A DNA stretch of 64,000 nt from Oscillatoriaceae cyanobacterium M33_DOE_052 (GCA_015296065.1 DVDU01000199.1:62001-126000); one strand, 5' to 3'. Positions 37,296 through 46,279 are shown, numbered from the stretch's first letter. Numbers and translations: made by a program. Notes: generated by a model not told the origin, from the sequence alone.

Positions 37296-38018
37296 CTAGT
37301 CAAATTGTCGCCAGTGCAATAGATAAACCGGTACATGAAACCAGCTATTGTTTGGTTCAGGTGTTTGGACTTTAATCACTCGTAAAAAACCCGGATCTGC
37401 CTCAATCCAAGTCCGGTTTCCCTGGTAAGCGAAAATATGTTCGCCGTCGGTGCTGACGGCCATATCTCCTGGTTTAATTTGAGTGTAATCAATTTGATTG
37501 ATACTTTCGTATTCTGCCCCTCTTCTGGTATAATTGCGGTATTCATCACGCAAGGCATCAGCACCAGCGTCGTACCACCAGAGGGAAATACCGTTTCTGA
37601 TGAGCTGGGGATTAAGAGAAATTAATCCCTGCTTGAAATTAGCTGAAATTAAACCTTGACGGACTAATCCCGAACAATCAATACCCAGGCGATTCTCTCC
37701 CCCCCAAACGTAAGGGGTTCCTTCATAGCGATCGAGTTCGCGCACGTAAACATCCCGCATCACATTCCCATCCACAGCCCGTCCCGGCAATAATATCATG
37801 GCCAGGACAAACACCGACAGGAACCACCACGCAATTTTTACTCCCTTTTTGTGGTTAAATAAAGCCCAGAATCCCCCCCAAACCACCAAACCGAATATCA
37901 GCGCACCCAAGCGCATAATCCGATAATTTATCGGTTGAATCAGTAAAATTACCAGCATAAATATGGCTAAGTACCACAAAGCTAAGGCATTTTTCCGGTC
38001 TAAATTCGGGAACAGCAT
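37296..38018 (-). CDS. Membrane-anchored NlpC/P60-family (C40) peptidase
   Basis: A 240-residue protein with three N-terminal hydrophobic segments (about 10-32, 34-54, 63-80) and a C-terminal NlpC/P60-like catalytic domain (about 95-235). The Cys nucleophile motif is YVWGGENRLGIDCSGLVRQG, and a later His lies in GEHIFAYQGN, as in C40 cell-wall amidases/endopeptidases. The catalytic domain should face the periplasm. It could cleave peptidoglycan stem peptides; the large multi-TM anchor is less usual. Confidence 0.85.
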   Translation of the reverse strand: MLFPNLDRKNALALWYLAIFMLVILLIQPINYRIMRLGALIFGLVVWGGFWALFNHKKGVKIAWWFLSVFVLAMILLPGRAVDGNVMRDVYVRELDRYEGTPYVWGGENRLGIDCSGLVRQGLISANFKQGLISLNPQLIRNGISLWWYDAGADALRDEYRNYTRRGAEYESINQIDYTQIKPGDMAVSTDGEHIFAYQGNRTWIEADPGFLRVIKVQTPEPNNSWFHVPVYLLHWRQFD

Positions 38019-38186
38019 TTATTTGTTATTTGGAGGGGTTTTTCTTGAAATCTATTTTATCGAAAAACCCCTCAAAGGGGCGATTCCTCTGTTGAGATTT
38101 CAACACAATTGGGGGGGGGGCAATGGTTGAGGCAGGTTATTGCCCCAGAGGGGACGTTTTGGGGGTTGGGGGTGGGGTGGTTAAAA

Positions 38187-39650
38187 TTACCCCCCCAAAG
38201 TCCGCACCGTCAACACCTGGGGGGGAGTCGCATCAGGAGGATAGAGAAAATCCACCCCCACCTGTCGCACTTCCCCACCAGCCAAATTCAACTCCACCAG
38301 GGGAGGCAAAACTTGACCCCGCCGATGCCATAAATGCACATAGCGCGTCACTGGAACCCCCCGATCGTCCTGGTAGCGCAGACGCACAGTCCCTCGGAAA
38401 AAGGGGAAATCCCACGGTGGTTGTCGGAAAATTAACCCCCCTTGAGATAAGCGCTCCTCTTTCTGCGGCGTTTCCAAACTGACAGTTACCTTTTGGGGTT
38501 CTTGCGTTGAGTTCCGCAGGGGCAAAGTCAAGTCATAATGAACCCCATAATTGCCGTGAGACTCGTAAGCCGTATCGGGATAACGTACCAGCAATGGGGC
38601 AGATTGAGACTGCCTTGTGCCCAAAGTCCCAGCCCGTAAGGTACTAATACCATAAGAAATGGCTAGACCGGGTTTTGGAATCGTCAGTTGGTTGGCACCT
38701 TCATCAGTAATCGTAGTTTCCCATTTAGAACCTTTCTGCACTCCCGCCACCCGACTGTAAATTAAAGCTCCCCCAGTCGCTCCTGGTGGTGTGGGAGTTT
38801 TATCTCGAGGTTGAGCGAAACCCCCAGTTTCTAGCAGTAACTGCCATTCCGCCAAAGTGGGGGCGCGTTCCGTACCATCGTTATTTTTCTTGGCATACAT
38901 TGCCATCGATGCCACATAAACTTTACCACTGCTGTGCAAGCGCATAAATGTGGAACGACCGTTAACCGGCTTTTCCAAACCTCGCACGGGAATAGGGTGA
39001 TTTAATAACATCTGACTCTGCCCGGGAGGAATGACAATTTGAGGCGGAAAATCTGCCTGCCTGATGCCCCGCAAGATATTATCTACAGCGCGAATGCCAG
39101 GACCAGAATAGACCTCTCCTTGGGGATTTTCGCTGATAGCGGGCTTTTCTTGAAATGGGGCATCTGGTGCCATTAAATAGCTTGCTGCCTGGGATATATC
39201 CACGGTAACGGGTTGCACTCCGGGGTTATTAACGATGACGCCAATGTAGAGAGTTTGTAAATCCGGGGGCGTGTGAGTAAAGTGGTGTGCAAATAGCTCG
39301 AATTTGCCTTCTAAAGGAAAATTGAGATGAGCGGCTGGGGTAGTTTTACCCGTGCTGGGAAATGCCGACAACAAAATCCCTTCTTTTTTAATCCATTCGG
39401 GACTGTTGCTGTTAAACATGGGGACTTCATCCAATTTACCTGGTAGGGGCCGGACTTCCCCCGGTTGGATGATTTCTTTGGCAGTAGTTGGGGTGGCGGC
39501 GACTGTTTCTCCGGGTTTGGCGGCGATCGCACCCTCGGTTAGGGGTGATTTAGATTTCTGGGGATAAAATAGCCAAAAGCCGCCAGCCACTGCCAGCAGC
39601 AAAAGGATGAGGGAAAAACCAATCGGGAGGGGGCTTTGTTTCTGGTGCAT
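38187..39650 (-). CDS. DUF3370 family protein
   Basis: A cyanobacterial protein of unknown function. One N-terminal TM or signal anchor (IGFSLILLLLAVAGGFWLFY), a Pro/Thr-rich linker, then the DUF3370 region starting PGEVRPLPGKLDEVPMFNSN. Other characteristic segments are AHLNFPLEGKFELFAHH, TLYIGVIVNNPGVQPVTVDI, DNILRGIRQADFPPQ and GRSTFMRLHSSGKVYVASMA. The start at 39650 (MHQKQSP) places the hydrophobic segment right at the N-terminus; an upstream ATG at 39725 is possible but adds 25 unlike residues. Probably periplasmic. Confidence 0.85.
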   Translation of the reverse strand: MHQKQSPLPIGFSLILLLLAVAGGFWLFYPQKSKSPLTEGAIAAKPGETVAATPTTAKEIIQPGEVRPLPGKLDEVPMFNSNSPEWIKKEGILLSAFPSTGKTTPAAHLNFPLEGKFELFAHHFTHTPPDLQTLYIGVIVNNPGVQPVTVDISQAASYLMAPDAPFQEKPAISENPQGEVYSGPGIRAVDNILRGIRQADFPPQIVIPPGQSQMLLNHPIPVRGLEKPVNGRSTFMRLHSSGKVYVASMAMYAKKNNDGTERAPTLAEWQLLLETGGFAQPRDKTPTPPGATGGALIYSRVAGVQKGSKWETTITDEGANQLTIPKPGLAISYGISTLRAGTLGTRQSQSAPLLVRYPDTAYESHGNYGVHYDLTLPLRNSTQEPQKVTVSLETPQKEERLSQGGLIFRQPPWDFPFFRGTVRLRYQDDRGVPVTRYVHLWHRRGQVLPPLVELNLAGGEVRQVGVDFLYPPDATPPQVLTVRTLGG

Positions 39651-40098
39651 ACTTTTGTGACGTAGGGGCAGCGCCATATTTGCTGCCCATATCTCGGTTG
39701 TAACACACCAAGGTTTTCTCCACATTAACCACCCTTACCCTAAATGCCTCTCCCTTTCTGGGAGAGCCGGGTGGTTTCATTCTCCGAGAGAAAAACCCTT
39801 AGTCAAGAGCCCCATAACTTTTTGCACTTGGTTGCTCAGTCAACTTTACCCCTTGAAGAATGGGGCAAAAGGCACCTGTTGCAGCACCCGCCGAAAAGTC
39901 GATTCGGATGGGATGCCGGTTGTCTGTAGTCTATCCAACATGTGACATAAGTTTTGTCAGCCGATCGCATCTCGGACTTTTGCCTAACCTAATGTTTTTG
40001 CTCTAATTACCAATTAGCAATATTTGCTCAACCGGGCGAGATGTCCTGAAATCAAGTTATAATAGGGATGAATTAATTAGATTCGCTAAATCGCATAT
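39651..40098. other. Intergenic region with 107-bp direct repeat
   Basis: About 450 bases containing the left copy of the 107-bp direct repeat (39959-40065) and promoter-like TATAAT at 40058-40063 ahead of the antitoxin gene. The remainder (39651-39958) shows nothing definite. Confidence 0.5.
39959..40065. repeat. 107-bp direct repeat, left copy
   Basis: Matches 41183-41289 with two or three mismatches over 107 bases. It begins AGCCGATCGCATCTCGGAC and ends TTATAATAG. Each copy lies directly upstream of a small gene and carries a TATAAT box at its right end, so it may be a mobile promoter segment. Confidence 0.95.
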
Positions 40099-40413
40099 AT
40101 GTCAAAACCGCCCGATCGCCAAGCAACTAGCATTGACTTGCGCGTGACTCCAGAGGAGAAAGAGTTATTAGAAAAAGCTGCCAGCCTGCGAGGTGTTTCT
40201 GTGAGGGATTACACCCTATCTCATGTTTTAGCAGTAGCCAGACAGGACGTGGATTTTCAAGAAAGGCTGGTTTTATCGGATCGCGATGCGCTAAGAGCGC
40301 ACGGCGCCGAGCGCCTACGGGATTTATTTCTAGCTGTCATGGAAAATCCGCCAGAACTCCAAGGAAAACTCAAATCAGCTATTCAACACTATCGAGAACA
40401 ATCTCAAATCTAA
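40099..40413 (+). CDS. DUF1778 (TacA-like) antitoxin
   Basis: A 104-residue protein: an RHH-type N-terminus (TSIDLRVTPEEKELLEKAASLRG, then VSVRDYTLSHVLAVAR) and a toxin-binding tail (ERLVLSDRDALR). That is the DUF1778 antitoxin that neutralises GNAT-fold tRNA-acetylating toxins such as TacT. The gene start is 34 bases after the promoter-bearing direct repeat. The adjacent toxin is truncated (next entry). Confidence 0.85.
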   Translation: MSKPPDRQATSIDLRVTPEEKELLEKAASLRGVSVRDYTLSHVLAVARQDVDFQERLVLSDRDALRAHGAERLRDLFLAVMENPPELQGKLKSAIQHYREQSQI

Positions 40414-40415
40414 TC

Positions 40416-40622
40416 GTGAATTGGAATTTTGACCGCATTGCCAAACATCATCAAAAAGATGGCTTCGATTGCGGCTATTTTGTTTTCAACGAATACTTAA
40501 AGAAATATGCCAGACAAAATGCAATCTTTGTCACCCGACCCGCATCTCGGACTTTTGCCCCCCTAGGATTAATTGTTTTCATTCATATATGTAAAAGCAT
40601 TGTGGGATACATCCAATTATGA
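40416..40622 (+). pseudogene. Truncated GNAT-type toxin gene
   Basis: A GTG start 2 nt after the antitoxin gives a 68-residue frame. The first about 35 residues (AKHHQKDGFDCGYFVFNEYLKKYARQN) match the N-terminus of TacT/AtaT-type GNAT toxins, which have FDCG..ELNxYLxxxAxQ. After that, homology stops and the DNA at 40541-40559 is the GCATCTCGGACTTTTGCC left end of the 107-bp repeat. The acetyl-CoA-binding part (over 100 residues) is missing. Its stop overlaps the start of the next gene. Confidence 0.75.
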
Positions 40623-41134
40623 CCCAAGAACTGATAGATTTAAGAACCAGCATCATTGAGGGCAGATATGACGATGCCTTGGCAATTGTTGACGAACTAG
40701 AAGCCATGAGCAAAAAAGAGATTTTGCGCAAAATTAAATCATTTTTAATTCGGCTGCTAGTGCATATGATAAAAAATCAAGTGGAGCAACGCTTGACCAA
40801 CTCATGGGCAGCGTCTATCTCTAATTCCCTGGTGGAAATTCAAGATTTAAATCTGAAAGATAATAAAACCTCTTATTACCTAAATCCCGATGACTGGGAA
40901 CCAATGCTCAATCCGGCTCTAGAGCAAGCAATCAGGCAAGCCAGTGCAGAAGTTATGGGAGGGAAATTAACCCCGGTGAAGCTGGGGTCAATGGTTGACA
41001 AACCACAACTAATTTTAACTGCTAAAACCATGATTTTGCTGACTTATCAATATTCAGCAGATGCTTTAATGTCCGCAGTTGATGAGTATTTAGCCCAGTT
41101 GCCTGGGGGGAAACAGTGGCGAGAAGGAGAGTAA
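40619..41134 (+). CDS. DUF29 family protein
   Basis: A 171-residue helical protein resembling DUF29 proteins, which are multicopy in cyanobacteria and of unknown function: DLRTSIIEGRYDDALAIVDELE, FLIRLLVHMIKNQVEQR and NSWAASISNSLVEIQDLN. The ATG overlaps the toxin-remnant stop (ATGA). It sits between the two 107-bp repeats. Confidence 0.75.
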   Translation: MTQELIDLRTSIIEGRYDDALAIVDELEAMSKKEILRKIKSFLIRLLVHMIKNQVEQRLTNSWAASISNSLVEIQDLNLKDNKTSYYLNPDDWEPMLNPALEQAIRQASAEVMGGKLTPVKLGSMVDKPQLILTAKTMILLTYQYSADALMSAVDEYLAQLPGGKQWREGE

Positions 41135-41182
41135 TATCCTGTTTGCCCGTTTTTGGATGGCAGTAGCTGTAGGGTGGGCAAA

Positions 41183-41289
41183 AGCCGATCGCATCTCGGA
41201 CTTTTGCCTAACCTAATGTTTTTGCTCTAATTACCAACTAGCAATATTAGCTCAACCGGGCGAGATGTCCTGAAATCAAGTTATAATAG
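41183..41289. repeat. 107-bp direct repeat, right copy
   Basis: Offset exactly 1224 bases from the left copy. It ends in TTATAATAG, about 125 bases before the ATG of the next small gene. Together with the left copy it brackets the broken toxin-antitoxin pair and the DUF29 gene. Confidence 0.95.
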
Positions 41290-41414
41290 AAAAAACATCT
41301 GAGGATGGCGCAATTCTCAGATATTTTTCCAAAGTTTTCCAGTGACTTTACCCATAAAATCAGATTTGATAGCCCAGCCAATGTCCTGTGGTTAGCTAAG
41401 GAGGAAAAATCCTG

Positions 41415-41624
41415 ATGACCAGCAATATTACTGCAGCCGAACTTAAACAAATAATTTTTGATTTGCCGTTAGACGACCTGATAGCTTTAGATGCAGAAAT
41501 ATCAGAACAAATTGCATCTAAAGCGATGATGCAATTGGCAGAAACAGGGTTTCAAGAGTGGAACGAACTAGAAGAAGATATATATCAATTTCTGGGCGAA
41601 AAAGAATTCTCGCGACAATCTTAA
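41415..41624 (+). CDS. Hypothetical small protein (antitoxin-like size)
   Basis: A 69-residue acidic helical protein (MTSNITAAELKQIIFDLPL, IALDAEISEQIASKAMM). It has a good Shine-Dalgarno (TAAGGAGG at 41397-41404). No family recognised; the size and DLPLDDLIALDAEI pattern recall small antitoxins, but no toxin lies downstream. The terminal EKEFSRQS plus terminator is shared with 36697-36933. Confidence 0.6.
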   Translation: MTSNITAAELKQIIFDLPLDDLIALDAEISEQIASKAMMQLAETGFQEWNELEEDIYQFLGEKEFSRQS

Positions 41625-41640
41625 ATTAGATCACCAATAA
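41595..41640. repeat. 45-bp 3'-end module shared with 36681-36725
   Basis: GCGAAAAAGAATTCTCGCG, then the CAATCTTAAATTA and ATCACCAATAA segments, is found here and, inverted, at 36681-36725 with two mismatches. In both places it encodes the last eight codons and stop of a small gene and is followed by an AAACCCGG hairpin. Confidence 0.9.
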
Positions 41641-41647
41641 TACAGAC

Positions 41648-41673
41648 AAACCCGGTAAAAAGCAACCGGGTTT
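41648..41673 (+). terminator. Terminator hairpin after the small gene
   Basis: AAACCCGGT...ACCGGGTTT stem (9 bp) followed by TATTTATTT, downstream of the gene at 41415-41624 and convergent with the large lipoprotein gene. Confidence 0.65.
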
Positions 41674-41735
41674 ATTTATTTGATCTCTTTCTGCTTTGAC
41701 TAGGCATCTATTTAGCTAGCCACGATGCTAATTCT

Positions 41736-44396
41736 CTAATAATTAAGAATGATCGTCAAAGTTACGTTATCTTGTGTGGAGCTAACATTTCCAGAACCTC
41801 CTGTAGTACCTTCAAACCCTTCTCCCACGTACATTCTCTCCCACTCTTCTAGGGGTTTTAAATAAATAGGGGGTTGATTTAAACCTACTAATCCTACACT
41901 TATTCGATTGTAAGTTATATTTTTATATGTAGCACGCAGTCCTGGAGGGACACACTGAGGGGTAATTTTTACACCCCATAGTGTTGTTGGGCTATCACTA
42001 CATTTAACCCTAACTTCCTTAATTAATTGCCTGGAAGAGTAACTGGTCAGTGATAAAGAAAGTTTATAAGGTAGGAAGCGTTCAATAAAATCAAAATAGT
42101 CAAGACCAGAAGTTTTTATTCCTTCTTCTGGCCTATTTTTCCAGTTATCTCGCAAATCCCAGGGAATACCAGCTCCGTATGTCTCGCTTTCATTCGGTAG
42201 TAATAAATCTGAACGAGAACCAGGGATGGGAAGACTTACTTCAACTGCGTTGTTAGAGTAATTGGTAGCTTTAATTCTAGAAATACCTCCTTTTAAAGTA
42301 AACTGACATGAAACTTCTATGATTACATCTAGTTCTTGATATTTTCTACTGCCTGGATTATTAGGACTACAATCTAATTCGATTGTCCGAGAGGCAAACG
42401 GTGTGGTTTTAGTTCGAGACGGATACTGTTCAGTGATTTCTTTGACAGAAAATGAAGCAAAATAAAAAGTCTTTTTTGTATTTTCATGTTCTAGGTACTT
42501 CCCAAAAATAAATATCCTACTTAAACTTACAATCTTGTCAACAATTGAAATTGCTGCTTCTCCTTTTTTACTTATATTGTTCAAAGTTTTTTCCCATGCT
42601 TTGCCCTCAAATTTTATTAACTGAGCCAGGATTTGAGAAATAATTTTTTCATCGCTAATACCAAACATTTCAGTAATTATTTTTAGGTTACTAGGTTTGG
42701 CCAAACATTGTGTAGTGTAGCCAAAAACAGATAAGATATCTGGTTTACCTGGTTGACCTGGTTTATCTGGTTTATCTGGTTTATCTGTTTTATCCTGAGC
42801 CTGAGAAAGTTTTTGATTAATTTCGGGAACACAATCTAGAGTTATTGCCGCTGAATTAATTGCTATACTTTTTATTTTTTGTAGTGTGGTTGCAGAATCA
42901 GAATCTGCATTTCCTTTGATTAAAGCTAGGAAATCATTAATAAACAGAAACATATTGATAGTAAAAGCTGGTAACACTTGGGTGCTCCTTAAAATAGAAC
43001 CACCTGAAATCAAAACATCATAATTACCCGGTTGCCATGTACCAGATTCTGGCTTTAAATATATCTCCTCTATTTTATTTTCACCTGACAGTGTTTTGAT
43101 GGTGTTACCATCCCAAGTTCCTAAGTTAGCTGGATAAATAATTTCATTTACAATAGCATCGGTACTTCTATTCGTGGCATTTTCCGGAAGAACTATAACT
43201 TGCTGTGCAATTAGAGGAGTTCCTGTAATTTTTATACCGTTAGAATCTACTTTTAATTCTAAACCATGCCACAGAGGCCAATTTGTGCCATAAAATAATC
43301 CATCATTAGTAAATTGATTTAGTAATGAATATTCAAGCCATGTTGATTCTATTGGTGCTTGTGCATTGGCTCCTGGGATTAAACTATTTATACCTTTGTG
43401 ATAAATTGAAGAAAAAAGATTAATTAAAGAATCGTTTAAAAATTGACTGCGAGGTTTTTCAAAAATTTTGGCTTTACCTATTTCTCCACTCCCTAATTCA
43501 TTTAACATGAGTTTCTCGAATGCTTTTGCCCGTTCTAGATTTGTAAACGATCCAATTTGAATGGATTCTTTACCTGTTTCTTCTCTAATCAATTTATAAG
43601 CATCTTCACAAAAATTTAATTTGATTTTTTGCAAATTTGCTGCTGTGTAATCAACAAACACAGGATAAAAAGATACTGGAAAATCTTCTATGGCGGTTGG
43701 AAAACTATCTCCACAAGATTTTTTGGGAAATGTTTCTTTTGTCAATGGGTTAGAATCCACATTATTTGGTAAAACCGATTCCCTTTGGGTCGAAATATGA
43801 GATTCCTGTTTTTGGCTCTGCTCCTTATAGATTATAATTCCTTGGGTTTCTGCGACCCTGATAGCAATTTGGGCTGACAAATCAACTATTTTGTCATCAA
43901 ATAATGATAAGGATTGAGAAATCAGATCGACTAATTTTAAAAAATCTTGATCTTTTTCAATTAGCGGTAAAATGTTTTTTCTTGTCTCAAAAGATAAACC
44001 GAGAAACAAAGGATTCATAAAAACTAAAGATCGGGCAGTAGATTTAAAGTTTAAATCTGGTGTTGGGTTGATGTCTGAGGAGATAAAGTCTATGAGTCTA
44101 ATTTGATTGTCAAATGTTGCCACGACTATTTCAGTAGTAGATTTTGAGGTTTGTTCTGGGCTAAAATTATTAAATTTAATTTTTCTGGTTTTATTCGCAG
44201 TTTTTGGATCGCCCGCAAAGGTTATAATTTTGCCTGCTTTTAGGCTCGACTGACCATAAGGTAAACTAGAAACTTTAACTTCTACTCCGTCCCTATCTAG
44301 CAAGAAATTACATGAACATAAAGAAAATCCCATGAATCCAATTAAAAGCACATACCTATTTAAATATTTATTATACCAGTTAGGGAGTGATAACAT
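41736..44396 (-). CDS. Large AT-rich putative lipoprotein
   Basis: An 886-residue protein starting at MLSLPNWYNKYLN (44396; the frame is open to 44441). A hydrophobic segment ends in LCSC, a plausible lipobox. Residues about 260-330 (FCEDAYKLI...IQIGSFTNLERAKAFEKLMLN) resemble a SPOR-type fold. A short PDKPDKPDKPGQPGKP linker lies mid-protein. The C-terminal half has beta-rich segments and several Cys (e.g. IRLDCSPNN-like TIELDCSP, VKCSDSPTT). No overall family recognised. Base composition is clearly more AT-rich than its neighbours, with Lys/Asn/Ile bias, suggesting transfer. Probably exported to the periplasm or cell surface. Confidence 0.7.
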   Translation of the reverse strand: MLSLPNWYNKYLNRYVLLIGFMGFSLCSCNFLLDRDGVEVKVSSLPYGQSSLKAGKIITFAGDPKTANKTRKIKFNNFSPEQTSKSTTEIVVATFDNQIRLIDFISSDINPTPDLNFKSTARSLVFMNPLFLGLSFETRKNILPLIEKDQDFLKLVDLISQSLSLFDDKIVDLSAQIAIRVAETQGIIIYKEQSQKQESHISTQRESVLPNNVDSNPLTKETFPKKSCGDSFPTAIEDFPVSFYPVFVDYTAANLQKIKLNFCEDAYKLIREETGKESIQIGSFTNLERAKAFEKLMLNELGSGEIGKAKIFEKPRSQFLNDSLINLFSSIYHKGINSLIPGANAQAPIESTWLEYSLLNQFTNDGLFYGTNWPLWHGLELKVDSNGIKITGTPLIAQQVIVLPENATNRSTDAIVNEIIYPANLGTWDGNTIKTLSGENKIEEIYLKPESGTWQPGNYDVLISGGSILRSTQVLPAFTINMFLFINDFLALIKGNADSDSATTLQKIKSIAINSAAITLDCVPEINQKLSQAQDKTDKPDKPDKPGQPGKPDILSVFGYTTQCLAKPSNLKIITEMFGISDEKIISQILAQLIKFEGKAWEKTLNNISKKGEAAISIVDKIVSLSRIFIFGKYLEHENTKKTFYFASFSVKEITEQYPSRTKTTPFASRTIELDCSPNNPGSRKYQELDVIIEVSCQFTLKGGISRIKATNYSNNAVEVSLPIPGSRSDLLLPNESETYGAGIPWDLRDNWKNRPEEGIKTSGLDYFDFIERFLPYKLSLSLTSYSSRQLIKEVRVKCSDSPTTLWGVKITPQCVPPGLRATYKNITYNRISVGLVGLNQPPIYLKPLEEWERMYVGEGFEGTTGGSGNVSSTQDNVTLTIILNY

Positions 44397-44779
44397 AATT
44401 AAAATCCTTGCAATCAAAAAAGCTATTTGTGTTTTGCACATATAATATGTGTACCATCATAATTCCTTCCCTGGCAAGTCGGAAAAATCGGGCATTTTCC
44501 CCGAAAACAAAATCGGATTTGTCGGAAATGTCGGTAAGGAAAGCGCTGAGAGTATAATACTCTTGTCTGTGGGTCCCATATTTCACTGGGAACTTCAGTC
44601 CCCACCTCATCGCTGAAGTCGGTTCAAACAGACTGAAACCATTGTCATCAAATGGTTTCAGTCGAATTAAACCTCTAATGTGCGGTCCGCTGTTTTAACC
44701 GATCGGGGGTGATGCAATAGGTGGAAGATGTCGGAAAGATCGGATATAATATGCCAAACTTTAGCATTCTCCTGGACCT
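44397..44779. other. Divergent intergenic region with a 13-bp hairpin
   Basis: Between the divergent lipoprotein and NB-ARC genes. It contains a perfect inverted repeat with arms GACTGAAACCATT (44631-44643) and AATGGTTTCAGTC (44651-44663), 7-base loop. It also has a TATAAT at 44745-44750, a likely -10 box for the NB-ARC gene. Confidence 0.55.
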
Positions 44780-46132
44780 ATGGACATGGCGGAAGTGCTG
44801 AAACTGGCAGATGAGCTGGTTTTCACTCAGACGGGTAAACATCTGGACTATCTGCAAGAGGCTATCCTGCAAGGGACTTTGGATGGCCGGACCTACGCGA
44901 AAATTGCGGAAGAGACTTATGCCAGTGAGGGTCATGTGAGAGATATGGGAGCCGAGCTGTGGAAGGTCCTCTCCGAGGGGTTGGGGAAAGAGGTTAGCAA
45001 GGCGAATTTTAAAGCGATATTAAATTCCAACTATTCAGCGATTCTTAGTGATAATGCAAGATTTACTAATCTCAATATTTGTCCAGAACATCGCTCCGAA
45101 ACCAGCCAAGTCCCAAAATCGCACTCCACGCCAGCTCAACCGCATCTGGACTTAGAAAATGCGCCGGAAATATTCAACTTTTACGGACGCACTCAGGAAC
45201 TTGCCACCCTCGATCTCGCCATTGTCTGCGATCGCTCTCGCCTGGTGACAATTCTCGGATTCGGTGGCATTGGCAAAACCACTCTGGCTCTGCGGCTGGT
45301 TGGGCAAATTCAACCTCACTTCCAATATGTCATCTATCGCAGTCTCCGCTTTTACTCCGATTTGAGTGCCATACTCGCCAATCTGCTGCATATCTTTGCT
45401 CCGGATGCGACGATTCCCGATCGCATCGAAACCCAAATCTCACAACTCCTCAACCATTTGCGTCAGTCTCGCTGTTTGATTGTTCTGGATGACATACAGA
45501 TTCCCGGCAACGGAAAACTGACTGGTGAAGATAGCACAGTTTACGAAAATTATCGGCTGTTTTTCAAAGCGATCGCGGAAGTGACCCACCAAAGTTGTGT
45601 TATCGCTATCGCCGCCGAACAATCGAGCGCGATTCCCACTTCTAAACAACCAAATTATCCCGTCACATCGCTGGTATTGCATGGTTTATGTGACGCAGCT
45701 AAAGAAATTTTAGCATTACAAAATTTAGCCGATGCAGAAACTTGGGATAAGTTAATTCATCTCTATCACGGAAATCCTCTCTGGTTAGAGTTCACCGCCA
45801 CCTCCATCCGAGAATTATTTGCCGGTCGAGTGGCGGAGTTTTTAACTTATGACACCCCGATTGTCTGGGAACCGTTGCAGGCGCAATTAGACCGACAGTA
45901 TCAGCGTTTAACATTACCAGAACAGACAGCCATTTCTCAACTGGCTACCGCCATTTACCCCTTGACTTTTGCGCAACTGTTAAACCTGACACAATTCTCC
46001 CCCCCTGAGTTTTTTAAAGTCATGCAATCCCTAGAACGGCGCTTTTTTGTAGAAATACAGGAACGGGAAGGTGTAACACAATTTGTCCTCAATCCCGTGT
46101 TGAGGGAGTATGCGAAAAGTCGGGGGGAATGA
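44780..46132 (+). CDS. HTH / NB-ARC STAND ATPase
   Basis: A 450-residue protein. Residues about 1-85 (ADELVFTQTGKHLDYLQEAILQGTLDG, then TYAKIAEETYASEGHVRDMG) form a helix-turn-helix-like domain of the kind found at the N-terminus of cyanobacterial vMAP/NB-ARC proteins (recalled). An NB-ARC NTPase follows, with P-loop GFGGIGKTTLALRL and Walker B RCLIVLDDIQ. A winged-helix-like end (about 380-450) follows. No WD40 or TPR sensor is attached, so it is a short STAND protein. Such proteins are signalling or defence switches; the role here is unknown. Confidence 0.85.
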   Translation: MDMAEVLKLADELVFTQTGKHLDYLQEAILQGTLDGRTYAKIAEETYASEGHVRDMGAELWKVLSEGLGKEVSKANFKAILNSNYSAILSDNARFTNLNICPEHRSETSQVPKSHSTPAQPHLDLENAPEIFNFYGRTQELATLDLAIVCDRSRLVTILGFGGIGKTTLALRLVGQIQPHFQYVIYRSLRFYSDLSAILANLLHIFAPDATIPDRIETQISQLLNHLRQSRCLIVLDDIQIPGNGKLTGEDSTVYENYRLFFKAIAEVTHQSCVIAIAAEQSSAIPTSKQPNYPVTSLVLHGLCDAAKEILALQNLADAETWDKLIHLYHGNPLWLEFTATSIRELFAGRVAEFLTYDTPIVWEPLQAQLDRQYQRLTLPEQTAISQLATAIYPLTFAQLLNLTQFSPPEFFKVMQSLERRFFVEIQEREGVTQFVLNPVLREYAKSRGE

Positions 46133-46204
46133 GAGCCGTAAATATGATTTACCACAGAAAACATCAAAAAAGTAAAACAGCCATTGGGACTTCTGGTACA
46201 TGGT

Positions 46205-46275
46205 ATGGGCTGGAGCCCAACTACAAACCAAGATGCTTGGCGGGGATGGGCTAAAGCCCAACTACGAACCAACAG
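46205..46275. repeat. Two GGGCTAAAGCCC-family repeats
   Basis: TGGGCTGGAGCCCAACTAC and TGGGCTAAAGCCCAACTACG copies between the convergent NB-ARC and SGNH genes. Confidence 0.9.
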
Positions 46276-46279
46276 AAAA

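Noticed and set aside
38123-38482. 119-residue plus-strand Pro-rich frame
   Set aside because: Antisense to the conserved DUF3370 C-terminal region.
44631-44663. Single CRISPR-like GTTTCAGTC element
   Set aside because: Only one hairpin with no second repeat or spacer; treated as an inverted repeat in a promoter region.
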